DNA of 33,870 nucleotides from Flavobacteriia bacterium (GTDB lineage Bacteria; Bacteroidota; Bacteroidia; Flavobacteriales_D; Crocinitomicaceae): NCBI GenBank assembly GCA_947463445.1, contig CANHRS010000022.1, positions 1 to 33,870 of the forward strand, read 5' to 3'. Positions 1-7,386 of this stretch are shown piece after piece. Position 1 is the first letter of the stretch, and each line of letters opens with the position of its first letter. A program made the translations under genes and the position numbers. Under the pieces are notes generated by a model, which was not told the origin of the DNA, ran no database searches, and saw only the letters and a program-made list of their open reading frames with translations.

Positions 1-318
1 AGTTAATTCCACCTGCTAATTCTAATTCATTATTTTTTCGTAATTGATTTGAAACCGTTAGTAGATCAACCGGATGTGTAGCATTGTGTAAAAATTCAAT
101 CGCCTTAAAAATGTAATAGTGTTTTATATCGTAAAAGCATTCTTGATGTAAAATGTTTTTTACTTCATCTACAACCTCTTTTTTAGCATCATTGCACCCA
201 ATACCGCTTCTTCGAAATCCGTTGCTTGTGGAGGAATTCGTCCAAAATCATTGAATTTTAATGGGCGTTTCGGTCCTTTGTCAGTTGCAATTTTATAGGT
301 TGTGTTTTTTCGTTCCAT
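1..318 (-). pseudogene. dnaB: Replicative DNA helicase DnaB, N-terminal part, frameshifted and cut by the window edge
   Basis: Reading the minus strand from the ATG at 318, the protein begins MERKNTTYKIATDKG and carries the DnaB N-terminal pattern GRIPPQATDFEEAVLGAMM (codons 27-45). The frame then ends at TAG (171-169). Sliding back one base at the A6 run (complement of T179-184) restores KKEVVDEVKNILHQECFYDIKHYYIF and on to VDLLTVSNQLRKNNELELAGGIN at the edge, which matches the DnaB N-terminal domain. DnaB is the hexameric replication-fork helicase; this domain forms the collar that contacts primase. The break is one base short of a seven-A run, so it may be a sequencing error, a real mutation or a recoded site (heptamer A AAA AAG). 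Whether the rest of the gene is intact lies outside the window. Confidence 0.75.
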
Positions 319-439
319 GGTAATAATTTTTCACAAACCTACTTGCTAACCGCGCCAAAATATGACGCTCAATAATTAAACAAATAGTTCTGTTTTTTAA
401 TATCACAAAACCTAGCCATCTCTTGACATAGTCTCGATC

Positions 440-447
440 TACCTTTG
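440..447 (+). promoter_or_regulatory. -7 promoter element TACCTTTG
   Basis: Exact match to the Bacteroidota -7 consensus TAnnTTTG, placed 21 nt before the ATG at 469. No well-spaced TTG -33 element is seen. Its position over the possible TTG start at 445 argues that translation begins at 469. Confidence 0.6.
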
Positions 448-468
448 TCAAAACTTAAAACTAGAATT

Positions 469-708
469 ATGGCAAATTTTTATTGTATGTATTGTGGGAC
501 GAAAGCATCGTCTGTAAGTTCGTTAACTGCTTTGTCTTGTATGAGACATCCGAGTGGTAAAGGGAAACACCAACTTTATGAAGGAAGTGAGAAGTCGAAA
601 TATACCTGTAAGTTTTGTGGAACAAGTGCTGGTTCTATTAGTTCGTTGACGGCATTGTCGTGTATGCGACATCCGAATGGGAAAGGGAAGCATCAGCCAG
701 CGATGTGA
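469..708 (+). CDS. Small protein of two tandem zinc-finger-like repeats
   Basis: A 79-residue protein made of two near-identical halves of about 37 residues. Each has a CxxCG pair, the run SSLTALSCMRHP and the tail GKGKHQ, so each half has two Cys from CxxC plus a Cys and His residues able to bind one zinc ion. This is the look of short Bacteroidota zinc-ribbon proteins of unknown role. The ATG at 469 is chosen over a TTG at 445 because the TTG overlaps the -7 promoter element. A strong hairpin terminator follows 20 nt after the stop, so this is a single-gene unit. DNA or RNA binding is possible but not shown. Confidence 0.65.
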   Translation: MANFYCMYCGTKASSVSSLTALSCMRHPSGKGKHQLYEGSEKSKYTCKFCGTSAGSISSLTALSCMRHPNGKGKHQPAM

Positions 709-727
709 GGTGTTTTAGATTTAAATA

Positions 728-757
728 AACCCACTTAGTTATTTTAGTGGGTTTTTT
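728..757 (+). terminator. Rho-independent terminator
   Basis: AACCCACT (728-735) pairs with AGTGGGTT (746-753) around a 10-nt loop and is followed by more T residues. It closes the small zinc-finger gene. The reverse strand is also A/T-rich after the stem, so it may serve the convergent gene at 791-1291 too. Confidence 0.8.
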
Positions 758-790
758 AAAGTCTAAAATTTAGCTTTTATATCAAGTTCT

Positions 791-1291
791 TTAGTTTACT
801 TCATAGCGAATAACATGAATATTTCTGCACAATCTTAACCATAAATCAATGGCAGTTTGTGTTTCATCTTCTTGTTCGTTGAACCAATTTAGTATTGTTT
901 TTGTAGTTTCTTGGAAGAAATATTCATCCGTTATAGTAGTTTGCCTATTTGTATCGTTAAAATCAAACTGTTCTAGAAAATTTCTACTTTTCGTTTGATA
1001 GTTGATAGAAAATTTAGCTTGACTCATTGGTAGGAATTTTTCAATGTGTTTAATAAGGATATAAAGTGTCATTAAGCGTTGTTGACCATCCATTAATTCG
1101 TTGTTATTTTCTTCATTTTTACTTACGACAATTGGTTTAAGATAATAATTCTCATCTCTTTCGATTTCTTGAAAATCATGGAGTAATCTATTTACTTCAT
1201 CTCTCCAGTTATATGTTCTATGAAAGGCTGGGATATAAAATTCTCCTTCAAGGCTACAGACTAATTTGGTTTCAATATTTATTAGATACAT
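791..1291 (-). CDS. DUF262 / GmrSD-type N-terminal domain protein, truncated
   Basis: A 166-residue protein matching only the start of DUF262 proteins. It has FYIPAFHRTYNWRDEVNRLL near residue 17 (family pattern: hydrophobic-IP-x-x-QR-x-Y-x-W) and ELMDGQQRLMTLYILIK near residue 65, the DGQQR nucleotide-binding motif of the ParB/Srx-like fold. Full DUF262 proteins, including GmrS subunits of type IV restriction systems, usually have several hundred residues. Here the frame stops after VIRYEVN, and the 60 bp beyond hold only a terminator. It is therefore probably a decayed remnant or a stand-alone nucleotide-binding domain. No GmrD/DUF1524 HNH partner is nearby. Confidence 0.7.
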   Translation of the reverse strand: MYLINIETKLVCSLEGEFYIPAFHRTYNWRDEVNRLLHDFQEIERDENYYLKPIVVSKNEENNNELMDGQQRLMTLYILIKHIEKFLPMSQAKFSINYQTKSRNFLEQFDFNDTNRQTTITDEYFFQETTKTILNWFNEQEDETQTAIDLWLRLCRNIHVIRYEVN

Positions 1292-1520
1292 TTCTGTTTT
1301 TTTTATGAATTACAAATTTTTCAAGGATTAAAAAATTAACTATAACAAATTTAAGGTGATGACTAGCCACGGCATGTCTTAGTTTAAGTGAAAAAATCTA
1401 ATTTATACTAGGTCATTTCTTGGCTTAGTCTTCAATTAGTTTTGTCATATTGAAAATTTTAAAGTTCAATAGCGGAACCGAAAAGCTATATGATTAGGAA
1501 ATACTTAATTTTTTTATTTT

Positions 1521-1727
1521 ATGATTTTGTTAGATTTATTATTACCAGGTTTGTCTTTTTTCTTACGAGGAAAATTAATTGCAGCATTTATTGCGTTGAT
1601 TTTACAAATTACAATTATCGGTTGGATTTTCGCTTCGATTTGGGCCATACTTGCGAGAAGAAATGCGCGTAATGCAAGACATTTAAGTGTGTTAGAACAG
1701 CAACTAATGAATGATAGAACTAAATAA
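1521..1727 (+). CDS. Small two-helix membrane protein, YqaE/Pmp3-like
   Basis: A 68-residue protein with two hydrophobic segments (about 3-15 and 20-45) joined by the short RGK turn, then a basic tail (ARRNARNARH). The arrangement LLPGLSFFLRGK followed by a long hydrophobic stretch ending GWIFASIWAI lines up without gaps with the YqaE/Pmp3 proteolipid pattern LLPPLxVxLxGK...GxIPGxIHA, although the Pro-Gly and His of the second helix are missing. Pmp3 proteins sit in the cytoplasmic membrane and are linked to membrane potential and salt stress. The family assignment rests on pattern only. Another reading frame (1490-1672) overlaps it but looks like chance. Confidence 0.5.
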   Translation: MILLDLLLPGLSFFLRGKLIAAFIALILQITIIGWIFASIWAILARRNARNARHLSVLEQQLMNDRTK

Positions 1728-1807
1728 TAATTTAGAGAAAATATAGGCTTACAACGACACCTAATGACGTGTCTAAATCCTAAGTTTACTTTCAAAAAAA
1801 CAATTTT

Positions 1808-2227
1808 ATGGAAAATAGTAACAACACAAAATTTCTAGCTTACCCACAGTTTGAAAAATTTAATGAATTACCCTTTAAAGAACAGTTGAAAGAAATATTA
1901 CACATACGAAAAGTATCAGAAGCTCTGTTTATGTTGGTAACTGGTGAAACTGCTTTGACTATAGGGTTGAAAAAACACGAACATTCGGTTGAGTTGCAAT
2001 TTGAAACAAAACAGTTAGTCGTTGTGTTGCATAATGCGTTTTTTGATGAAGAATATCTGCGTTTAAAAGCCAATGCGAATGTGTTAATAGTGACCTTGGA
2101 GAATAAGGTAGTTGATGCTGCATTTGAAAAGGGGATTGTAATTAACTATGTTTCTGTTTCAGCGTTTAAAGTATTGGTCGAACAAAATGTGGGAGAATAT
2201 ATGAAGGTGTTGGTTGAGGGATGGTAA
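1808..2227 (+). CDS. Hypothetical protein, 139 residues
   Basis: I do not recognise this gene. It codes for a soluble, mildly acidic protein without signal peptide, membrane segment or Cys/His clusters. The predicted pattern is an N-terminal helix-rich part (FKEQLKEILHIRKVSEALF) followed by alternating strands and helices (VELQFETKQLVVVLHN, ANVLIVTLENKVVDAAF). Coding is likely because the frame is long, begins with ATG and has ordinary codon use for the window. The gap of 80 nt from the upstream small membrane protein gives no evidence of co-transcription, and no known neighbour suggests a role. Confidence 0.55.
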   Translation: MENSNNTKFLAYPQFEKFNELPFKEQLKEILHIRKVSEALFMLVTGETALTIGLKKHEHSVELQFETKQLVVVLHNAFFDEEYLRLKANANVLIVTLENKVVDAAFEKGIVINYVSVSAFKVLVEQNVGEYMKVLVEGW

Positions 2228-2330
2228 AGAAATTGTATATTAATTTATTATTCACAATAAAAAAACTTTAAAATTACTTACCAAAATCTTTTTTTTTATT
2301 AGATTTAACAAACTATAATATTTACTAATT

Positions 2331-3026
2331 ATGAATGAGGAATTACGTGAAATCTATCAAACAAAATGGGATGATTTATCTACCAAATTAAACGAAATAA
2401 TTACAGATTCAACACTTGATATTAAACCAGCAAATCCACTTCTTGTTTTTGTAAATGAAGAATATAAAGATGCTGATATTCGCATAATGATTTTTGGCCA
2501 AGAAACAAATGGATGGGAGGGTGATTTTCAAGATGATATCAATGTCAGTTTAAATTTATACAATCATTTTTATAATTCTAATAATTGTTTTTCTTATGGA
2601 GGGCAATTTTGGAATGGATATAATAGATTCTTAACATTATTAAAAAATAAGTATCCGGATAGGAAAATTTCTAGTATATGGAATAATGTAGTTAAAATTG
2701 GAGGCTCAGATTCTGATTTAAATTGTCCACCAGATTATATATATAATATTGAAAAAAATCATTTTAACGTAATTGAAGAAGAAATCGAAATCTTAAATCC
2801 AAATATCATATTATTTTTATCAGGACCAAATTATGATCAGAAGTTAAATAATATATTTAATGAATTAATTTTTTTACCTATATCTGATAAATTCACAGTA
2901 AGAAATTTAGCAAAATTAGAATATAAGAATCATAATAATATTTTTAGAACTTATCACCCAAATTATCTATGGAGAAACAATATTGATGACTATTTTAATG
3001 AGATTATAAATAAAATAATATTGTAA
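2331..3026 (+). CDS. Uncharacterised protein with a uracil-DNA-glycosylase-like motif pattern
   Basis: A 231-residue soluble protein. IMIFGQETNGWEGDF (residues 52-66) sits at the end of a strand, as motif 1 (GQDPY or GINPG) does in the UDG superfamily. IWNNVVKIGG (117-125) resembles the strand that carries the conserved Asn in several UDG families, LNPNIILFLSGPNYD (155-169) resembles the core strand with following Gly, and RTYHPNYL (206-213) resembles the C-terminal HP motif. This suggests a UDG-like alpha/beta fold, but the catalytic Asp/Asn pair is not standard, so glycosylase activity cannot be assumed. The gene is more AT-rich than the genes downstream of 5400, consistent with an accessory origin. 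Confidence 0.55.
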   Translation: MNEELREIYQTKWDDLSTKLNEIITDSTLDIKPANPLLVFVNEEYKDADIRIMIFGQETNGWEGDFQDDINVSLNLYNHFYNSNNCFSYGGQFWNGYNRFLTLLKNKYPDRKISSIWNNVVKIGGSDSDLNCPPDYIYNIEKNHFNVIEEEIEILNPNIILFLSGPNYDQKLNNIFNELIFLPISDKFTVRNLAKLEYKNHNNIFRTYHPNYLWRNNIDDYFNEIINKIIL

Positions 3027-3178
3027 AGAGATATTAAAAACCTTAATCTAAAAATACTTTACTTCTATCTATATATTAATCTAAAAATAATTAATCAGCG
3101 TTAGTTGCTTAAAGGATAATTCTATGTTTTTGATTTGATTCCCTATGACAAACGAACTTTAAAAGTATAAAATAACTG

Positions 3179-3207
3179 AATCCCCCGCCACCACGGGGGA
3201 TTTTTTT
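3179..3207 (+). terminator. Strong Rho-independent terminator
   Basis: AATCCCCCG (3179-3187) and CGGGGGATT (3194-3202) pair around the six-base loop CCACCA and end in a run of seven T. It lies 152 nt beyond the stop at 3026, so either the upstream transcript has a long 3' tail or a short non-coding transcript ends here. Confidence 0.85.
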
Positions 3208-3274
3208 ATTTTACACCGTCACATTTTGACCTACTCCCACTCTAATTTTAACATATAATTTATAATCAAACGAT

Positions 3275-3655
3275 ATGAAAGAATGGTCAGAACATCCTCG
3301 AATTACAGAACTACAGAATGAAATTGAACGACTAAATTTGATTCTCTATCCAAATATGCGTTTAAATGAGGAAACACCTTTATCGCTTAGTTTGGACGAA
3401 TGGTTTGAAACGGATCCAACATTATCAGAAATAGAAATAAATCAGCATTTGCTCAAAATCAATTTCTATGATTTGTTTATTCAACTTCATTGTCATTTTA
3501 TGAATTCTAACTCAATCCAAGAAATTAATTGGCGCGACTTACTTTTTAATATGTTTGAAATGAAAATGAATGGTTTTATGGATATTTTACCCTTAATAGA
3601 ATATTTAAAAGCTTATAATCCAAATAATTGGTTTAAAGAAATAACGATTGATTAA
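3275..3655 (+). CDS. Hypothetical protein, 126 residues
   Basis: I do not recognise this gene. It is a soluble acidic protein, mostly helical by eye (ITELQNEIERLNLIL at the start; FYDLFIQLHCHF and WRDLLFNMFEMKM in the middle), with no signal peptide, membrane segment or metal-binding motif. It begins 68 nt after a strong terminator, so it should have its own promoter; TAATTTTA (3243-3250) is one mismatch from the -7 consensus. It converges on the minus-strand gene at 3663 with only seven bases between the two stop codons. AT-rich, like its neighbours in this block. Confidence 0.5.
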   Translation: MKEWSEHPRITELQNEIERLNLILYPNMRLNEETPLSLSLDEWFETDPTLSEIEINQHLLKINFYDLFIQLHCHFMNSNSIQEINWRDLLFNMFEMKMNGFMDILPLIEYLKAYNPNNWFKEITID

Positions 3656-3662
3656 AATGAAT

Positions 3663-4163
3663 TTATTTTTCTTTTTCGATTGATTCATCTATTTTAATTA
3701 ACTCAACAAATTTGTTATTGCTGTCATAATAATCTAGATAAGTATTGATTGGACCAGTACGAACGAGTAATATATTGTTTTTAATATTCGAAATCTCTAT
3801 TTTTTTTAGAAAATTTTCTAATTCTTTAAAATTCATTAATAACAATTTATTGAATATTTCCGGTGATTTTTTTTCCATGAGATTAGCTTCTAAAAGAATA
3901 TATTGGGTATATAAATCGAAATCTTTTGCTAATGGTATAATTGTAATATTCTTTATTTCACTTTTAGATATGTTTTTACATGAGTATTTCAATCCTTTTT
4001 CTGTTTTTACAAAGCAATTGTAATATTTTTCGTCAATATCATTTTGTTTTTTTGATGTACTTTGGTTTTTTACTCCCCATTCATAATCACAATCAGGACA
4101 AGAGTATTTAATACCATCAAAGTATGCATTATCGTTAAAACATTTTGGACAATTTACTTCCAT
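3663..4163 (-). CDS. Zinc-ribbon protein of unknown function
   Basis: A 166-residue protein with an N-terminal zinc ribbon: CPKC at residues 5-8 and CPDC at 22-25, with the spacing and trailing DYEWG typical of the N-terminal ribbon of PhnA/YjdM-like proteins. The remaining 130 residues are Lys- and Asn-rich, with strand/helix alternation (ITIIPLAKDFDLYTQYILLEA; NNILLVRTGP), and do not match a family I know. The true PhnA C-terminal domain is not visible, so this is not PhnA itself. No signal peptide. A short intergenic gap separates it from the divergent WYL regulator. Confidence 0.55.
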   Translation of the reverse strand: MEVNCPKCFNDNAYFDGIKYSCPDCDYEWGVKNQSTSKKQNDIDEKYYNCFVKTEKGLKYSCKNISKSEIKNITIIPLAKDFDLYTQYILLEANLMEKKSPEIFNKLLLMNFKELENFLKKIEISNIKNNILLVRTGPINTYLDYYDSNNKFVELIKIDESIEKEK

Positions 4164-4295
4164 TTTAATATTTGTTAATTAATTTATGTGTTTAAAAAAC
4201 TATTTTTTGAATAAATGAACTAAGTAAGACTTTCTTCATTATTCTAAATTAAGCACAATATTCACTATCGTTTATATTTAGCTGTAAAATAATCA

Positions 4296-4320
4296 AACTA
4301 CGACATATTTTGTCTTAGTT
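4296..4320. promoter_or_regulatory. Inverted repeat, candidate operator of the WYL regulator
   Basis: Arms AACTA-n-GACA and TGTC-n-TAGTT are complementary at nine of ten positions around a 5-nt centre. A near-consensus -7 element TACTTTTA (4327-4334, one mismatch) starts 6 nt later, so a protein bound here would cover the -33 region of the regulator gene at 4356. Autoregulation is inferred from position. Confidence 0.5.
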
Positions 4321-4355
4321 AAATTTTACTTTTACATTAAAATAAAGTAAGTATT

Positions 4356-5258
4356 ATGTCAAAACGAGAATCTACTGCACGTTTAATATTAATCGTAAAC
4401 AAGTTGAGAAAAAAATCTTCTTCCTTGAAAGAAATCCTTGATTATTTGGATGAAGAATCAGACTTACAAGGGTATAATTATCGAATTTCTACACGTACCT
4501 TTCAACGTGATTTGGAAGATATTCGTTCTTTGTATAACATAGATATTCAATATAATTTTTCTACGAAAGTCTATTACCTAGAAAATGAAGATCAACAGGA
4601 TACCATGAAAGAACGTATCCTTGAAGCCTTTGATACATTCAACGCCTTGAATGTTAGCGATAGAATTTCTAAATACATTCATTTTGAAAAACGAAGACCC
4701 CAAGGAACAGAAAATTTGTATGGATTAATTCATGCGATAAAAAACTCAAAATGTATCTCTTTTAATTATGCGAAGTTTTGGGATGATTTTACTACTAAGC
4801 GAACGATCGAGCCCTATGCTCTAAAAGAATTTAGTAATCGCTGGTATGTCATGGGGAAAGATTTGAAAGATGGTGCAATTAAAACATTCGCGTTAGATCG
4901 ATTGTCTGATTTCCAAATTTTGACAACTGCTTTTGAATACCCGACAAATTTCAATATCGAAAAACATTTTGAATTCTGTTTTGGTATTATTAGTCCGAAT
5001 GACGAAAAACCTCAAAAAATTACCTTATCATTTGATGCACATCAAGGCAAATACATCAAAACACTACCACTACATGCAACCCAACGAATTATAAAGGATA
5101 CGAAAGACGAACTTCAAATCGAGTTAACATTATGTATTACACATGATTTTATCATGGAAATATTGTCTTATGGGGATACCGTTGAAGTTCTTGGACCACA
5201 ACGATTGATAGATGAAATCAAACAAATAGTAACACGTGCTTTGCAATATTATTCATGA
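4356..5258 (+). CDS. WYL-domain transcriptional regulator
   Basis: A 300-residue protein. The N-terminal 65 residues form a helix-turn-helix typical of the family (SLKEILDYLDEE then ISTRTFQRDLEDIRSLYNI, the recognition helix region). The WYL domain follows at about 120-195, with the signature region EFSNRWYVMGKDL (159-170) and TFALDRLSDF (177-186). A C-terminal WCX-type domain lies at about 220-300. WYL regulators bind nucleic-acid-derived or nucleotide ligands and often control DNA-damage or phage-defence genes. The gene has its own likely promoter and a palindromic site directly upstream. No downstream gene is tightly linked: 217 nt separate it from asnB, which has its own promoter. Confidence 0.85.
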   Translation: MSKRESTARLILIVNKLRKKSSSLKEILDYLDEESDLQGYNYRISTRTFQRDLEDIRSLYNIDIQYNFSTKVYYLENEDQQDTMKERILEAFDTFNALNVSDRISKYIHFEKRRPQGTENLYGLIHAIKNSKCISFNYAKFWDDFTTKRTIEPYALKEFSNRWYVMGKDLKDGAIKTFALDRLSDFQILTTAFEYPTNFNIEKHFEFCFGIISPNDEKPQKITLSFDAHQGKYIKTLPLHATQRIIKDTKDELQIELTLCITHDFIMEILSYGDTVEVLGPQRLIDEIKQIVTRALQYYS

Positions 5259-5416
5259 GTCAATATTGATGGTACATATTCTTAATTTGTTTGGGGATGG
5301 AATTCAAGTAGTTGAACTATTCAGAAATAATAAGAAATATTTACATTCAATAATGCATCATACAACTTCTTTAAAGTTGGTTAAACGTGACACAATGATT
5401 CGAGGAGTAGATGTTC

Positions 5417-5452
5417 TTTTGGGGTGAGTTAAAAACAAGTTTCGTATATTTG
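5417..5452 (+). promoter_or_regulatory. Promoter of asnB: TTTTG then TATATTTG
   Basis: An exact TAnnTTTG element lies at 5445-5452, with TTTTG at 5417-5421, 23 nt upstream, within the wide -33 spacing seen in Bacteroidota. Predicted start is near 5456, giving a leader of about 20 nt before ATG 5476. Confidence 0.65.
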
Positions 5453-5475
5453 CAACCATACAAAACCGATGAACT

Positions 5476-7386
5476 ATGTGTGGAATAGCAGGATTTATTG
5501 ATTTCAATAAAAAATCTACGGAAAAAGATTTACTTGCTATGAGTCAAACCTTGTTCCACCGTGGACCAGATGGGGGAGACCTACAGTTTTTTCAAGAACA
5601 TAATTTTAGCCTTGGGTTAGCCCACCGTCGACTTGCAATTATCGATATCACCGAATCCGGAAAACAACCAATGTTGTTCAACCAGCATTGGATAACTTTT
5701 AACGGAGAAATTTACAACTATAAAGAAATACGTGCTGAACTTAGTGCCCTAGGACACTCGTTTACTAGTGATTCCGATACCGAAGTTATTTTACATGCAT
5801 ACACCCAATGGGGGGAAGCTTGCGTGGATCGATTCATCGGTATGTTTGCTTTTGTAATTTACGATATCCAGAAAAATGAAGTGTTTTGTGTTCGTGACCG
5901 TGCTGGAGTAAAGCCTTTTTTCTATTATCTAAAAGATGGCATATTCTTATTTGCATCTGAATTAAAAGCTTTTCATGCACATCCAAATTTTGAGAAAAAA
6001 ATAAATTTAGATGCGGTGGCTGCTTTTATGCAATATGGTAACGTTCCTACACCACACTGTATTTTTGAATATACCACAAAATTAAAGCCAGGGCATTACA
6101 CGAAGTTTTCATTGAATCAACCCCTGAGTGAAATAAAGCAAACCCAGTATTGGTCGGTATACGATGCGTATAATCAACCAAAATTGGATATTTCCTTCGA
6201 GGAAGCAAAAAAAGAAACCGAAAAAATTCTGCAAAGTGCCTGTGATTACCGCATGGTAGCCGATGTGCCGGTAGGTGTGTTTTTAAGTGGTGGATACGAT
6301 AGTACCTGCGTGACTTCCTTACTACAAAAAGATAGAACGGAACCTTTAAAAACATACACAATCGCTGTTCCGGATATCGGATTGAATGAAGCAGCATTTG
6401 CAAAAGAAACGGCAAACTATTTGGGTACAAAACATACAGAAATTGCGTGTACGGAAAAAGAAGTCTTAGAATGGATTCCAGAATTACCTTTTTATTACGA
6501 TGAACCTTTTGCAGATAGTAGTGCGTTACCTACCACTTTAGTGAGTAAAGTCGCGCGACAAGAAGTGACAGTTGCCTTAAGTGCAGATGCAGGGGATGAG
6601 GTGTTTGCCGGGTACAATCGCTACAGTTATTTATTGAAATACAGGAGTAAACTAGAACAAATTCCTGGTTTTGCACGTAAATCTATCGCGGGACTAATGA
6701 ATGTTATTCCTTCGAATGCGCTTCCAATTCTAAAACACAAATACAATTTTCATAACCGTTATGAAAAATTGAAGGGGATTTTGAAAGATCCTTCGGAAGA
6801 AAATATTATGTTGAGTTTAAGTCAACAATACACGGATACACAAATGAAAGAAGTGATGCACGCTTCGTTTCATCGTTTGAATACAGCATATCAATCCAAA
6901 GAATTAGCGGCACAGTACTATTCGCCATTAGCTTATATGCAAGCAGTGGATTATCAAACCTATTTGGTGGATGACATTTTGCAAAAAGTAGATCGTGCGA
7001 CAATGACCGTGAGTTTAGAAGGTAGAGAACCTTTCTTAGATCACCGGGTGATTGAATGGGCAGCTAAATTGCCGAACGACTATAAACTTCACCAAGGAAA
7101 TCAAAAATACATTCTAAAAGAAATTGTACATCAGTATGTTCCAAAAGAAATGATGGATCGACCAAAAATGGGATTTGCGATTCCAATTGCAAAATGGTTG
7201 GCTACGGATTTACGTCCTTTAGTAGAAACGTACATCAATGAAGAGAAGATAGAATCCCAAGATATTTTTAATTGGGAGCATGTTTCCAAACTGAAGCATG
7301 ATTTTTTAGGAGGAAAAAAAGAGTTAGATTATAAAATTTGGTATCTGTTGATGTTTCAGATGTGGTACGAAAAATGGATGAATTAA
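5476..7386 (+). CDS. asnB: Asparagine synthase (glutamine-hydrolysing)
   Basis: A 636-residue class II amidotransferase. The mature N-terminus supplies the catalytic Cys2 of MCGIAGF; HRGPDGG and FNGEIYNYKEIR mark the glutaminase domain (about 1-200). The C-terminal synthetase domain has the PP-loop SGGYDS near residue 270 and EGREPFLDHRVIEWAA further on. It moves the amide nitrogen of glutamine to an adenylylated carboxylate, classically aspartate. Homologues inside polysaccharide loci (WbpS/VioC type) amidate sugar acids instead. It overlaps the following glycosyltransferase by one base (TAATG), so the two are translationally coupled and a role in surface polysaccharide modification is at least as likely as general asparagine synthesis. 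Confidence 0.9.
   Translation: MCGIAGFIDFNKKSTEKDLLAMSQTLFHRGPDGGDLQFFQEHNFSLGLAHRRLAIIDITESGKQPMLFNQHWITFNGEIYNYKEIRAELSALGHSFTSDSDTEVILHAYTQWGEACVDRFIGMFAFVIYDIQKNEVFCVRDRAGVKPFFYYLKDGIFLFASELKAFHAHPNFEKKINLDAVAAFMQYGNVPTPHCIFEYTTKLKPGHYTKFSLNQPLSEIKQTQYWSVYDAYNQPKLDISFEEAKKETEKILQSACDYRMVADVPVGVFLSGGYDSTCVTSLLQKDRTEPLKTYTIAVPDIGLNEAAFAKETANYLGTKHTEIACTEKEVLEWIPELPFYYDEPFADSSALPTTLVSKVARQEVTVALSADAGDEVFAGYNRYSYLLKYRSKLEQIPGFARKSIAGLMNVIPSNALPILKHKYNFHNRYEKLKGILKDPSEENIMLSLSQQYTDTQMKEVMHASFHRLNTAYQSKELAAQYYSPLAYMQAVDYQTYLVDDILQKVDRATMTVSLEGREPFLDHRVIEWAAKLPNDYKLHQGNQKYILKEIVHQYVPKEMMDRPKMGFAIPIAKWLATDLRPLVETYINEEKIESQDIFNWEHVSKLKHDFLGGKKELDYKIWYLLMFQMWYEKWMN

Noticed and set aside
445-468. 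TTG start adding eight residues to the zinc-finger protein
   Set aside because: The TTG lies inside the -7 promoter element, so it would not be in the mRNA.
1490-1672. Alternative 60-residue plus-strand frame over the small membrane protein
   Set aside because: Rich in aromatic and basic residues without pattern; the frame from 1521 matches a membrane-protein family.
1755-1774. GACAC...GTGTC inverted repeat before the gene at 1808 as a second WYL site
   Set aside because: Arm spacing differs from the 4296-4320 palindrome and the outer arms are missing.
5236-5427. 63-residue plus-strand frame after the WYL gene
   Set aside because: It overlaps the WYL 3' end, has no recognisable motif or promoter, and runs into the asnB -33 region.
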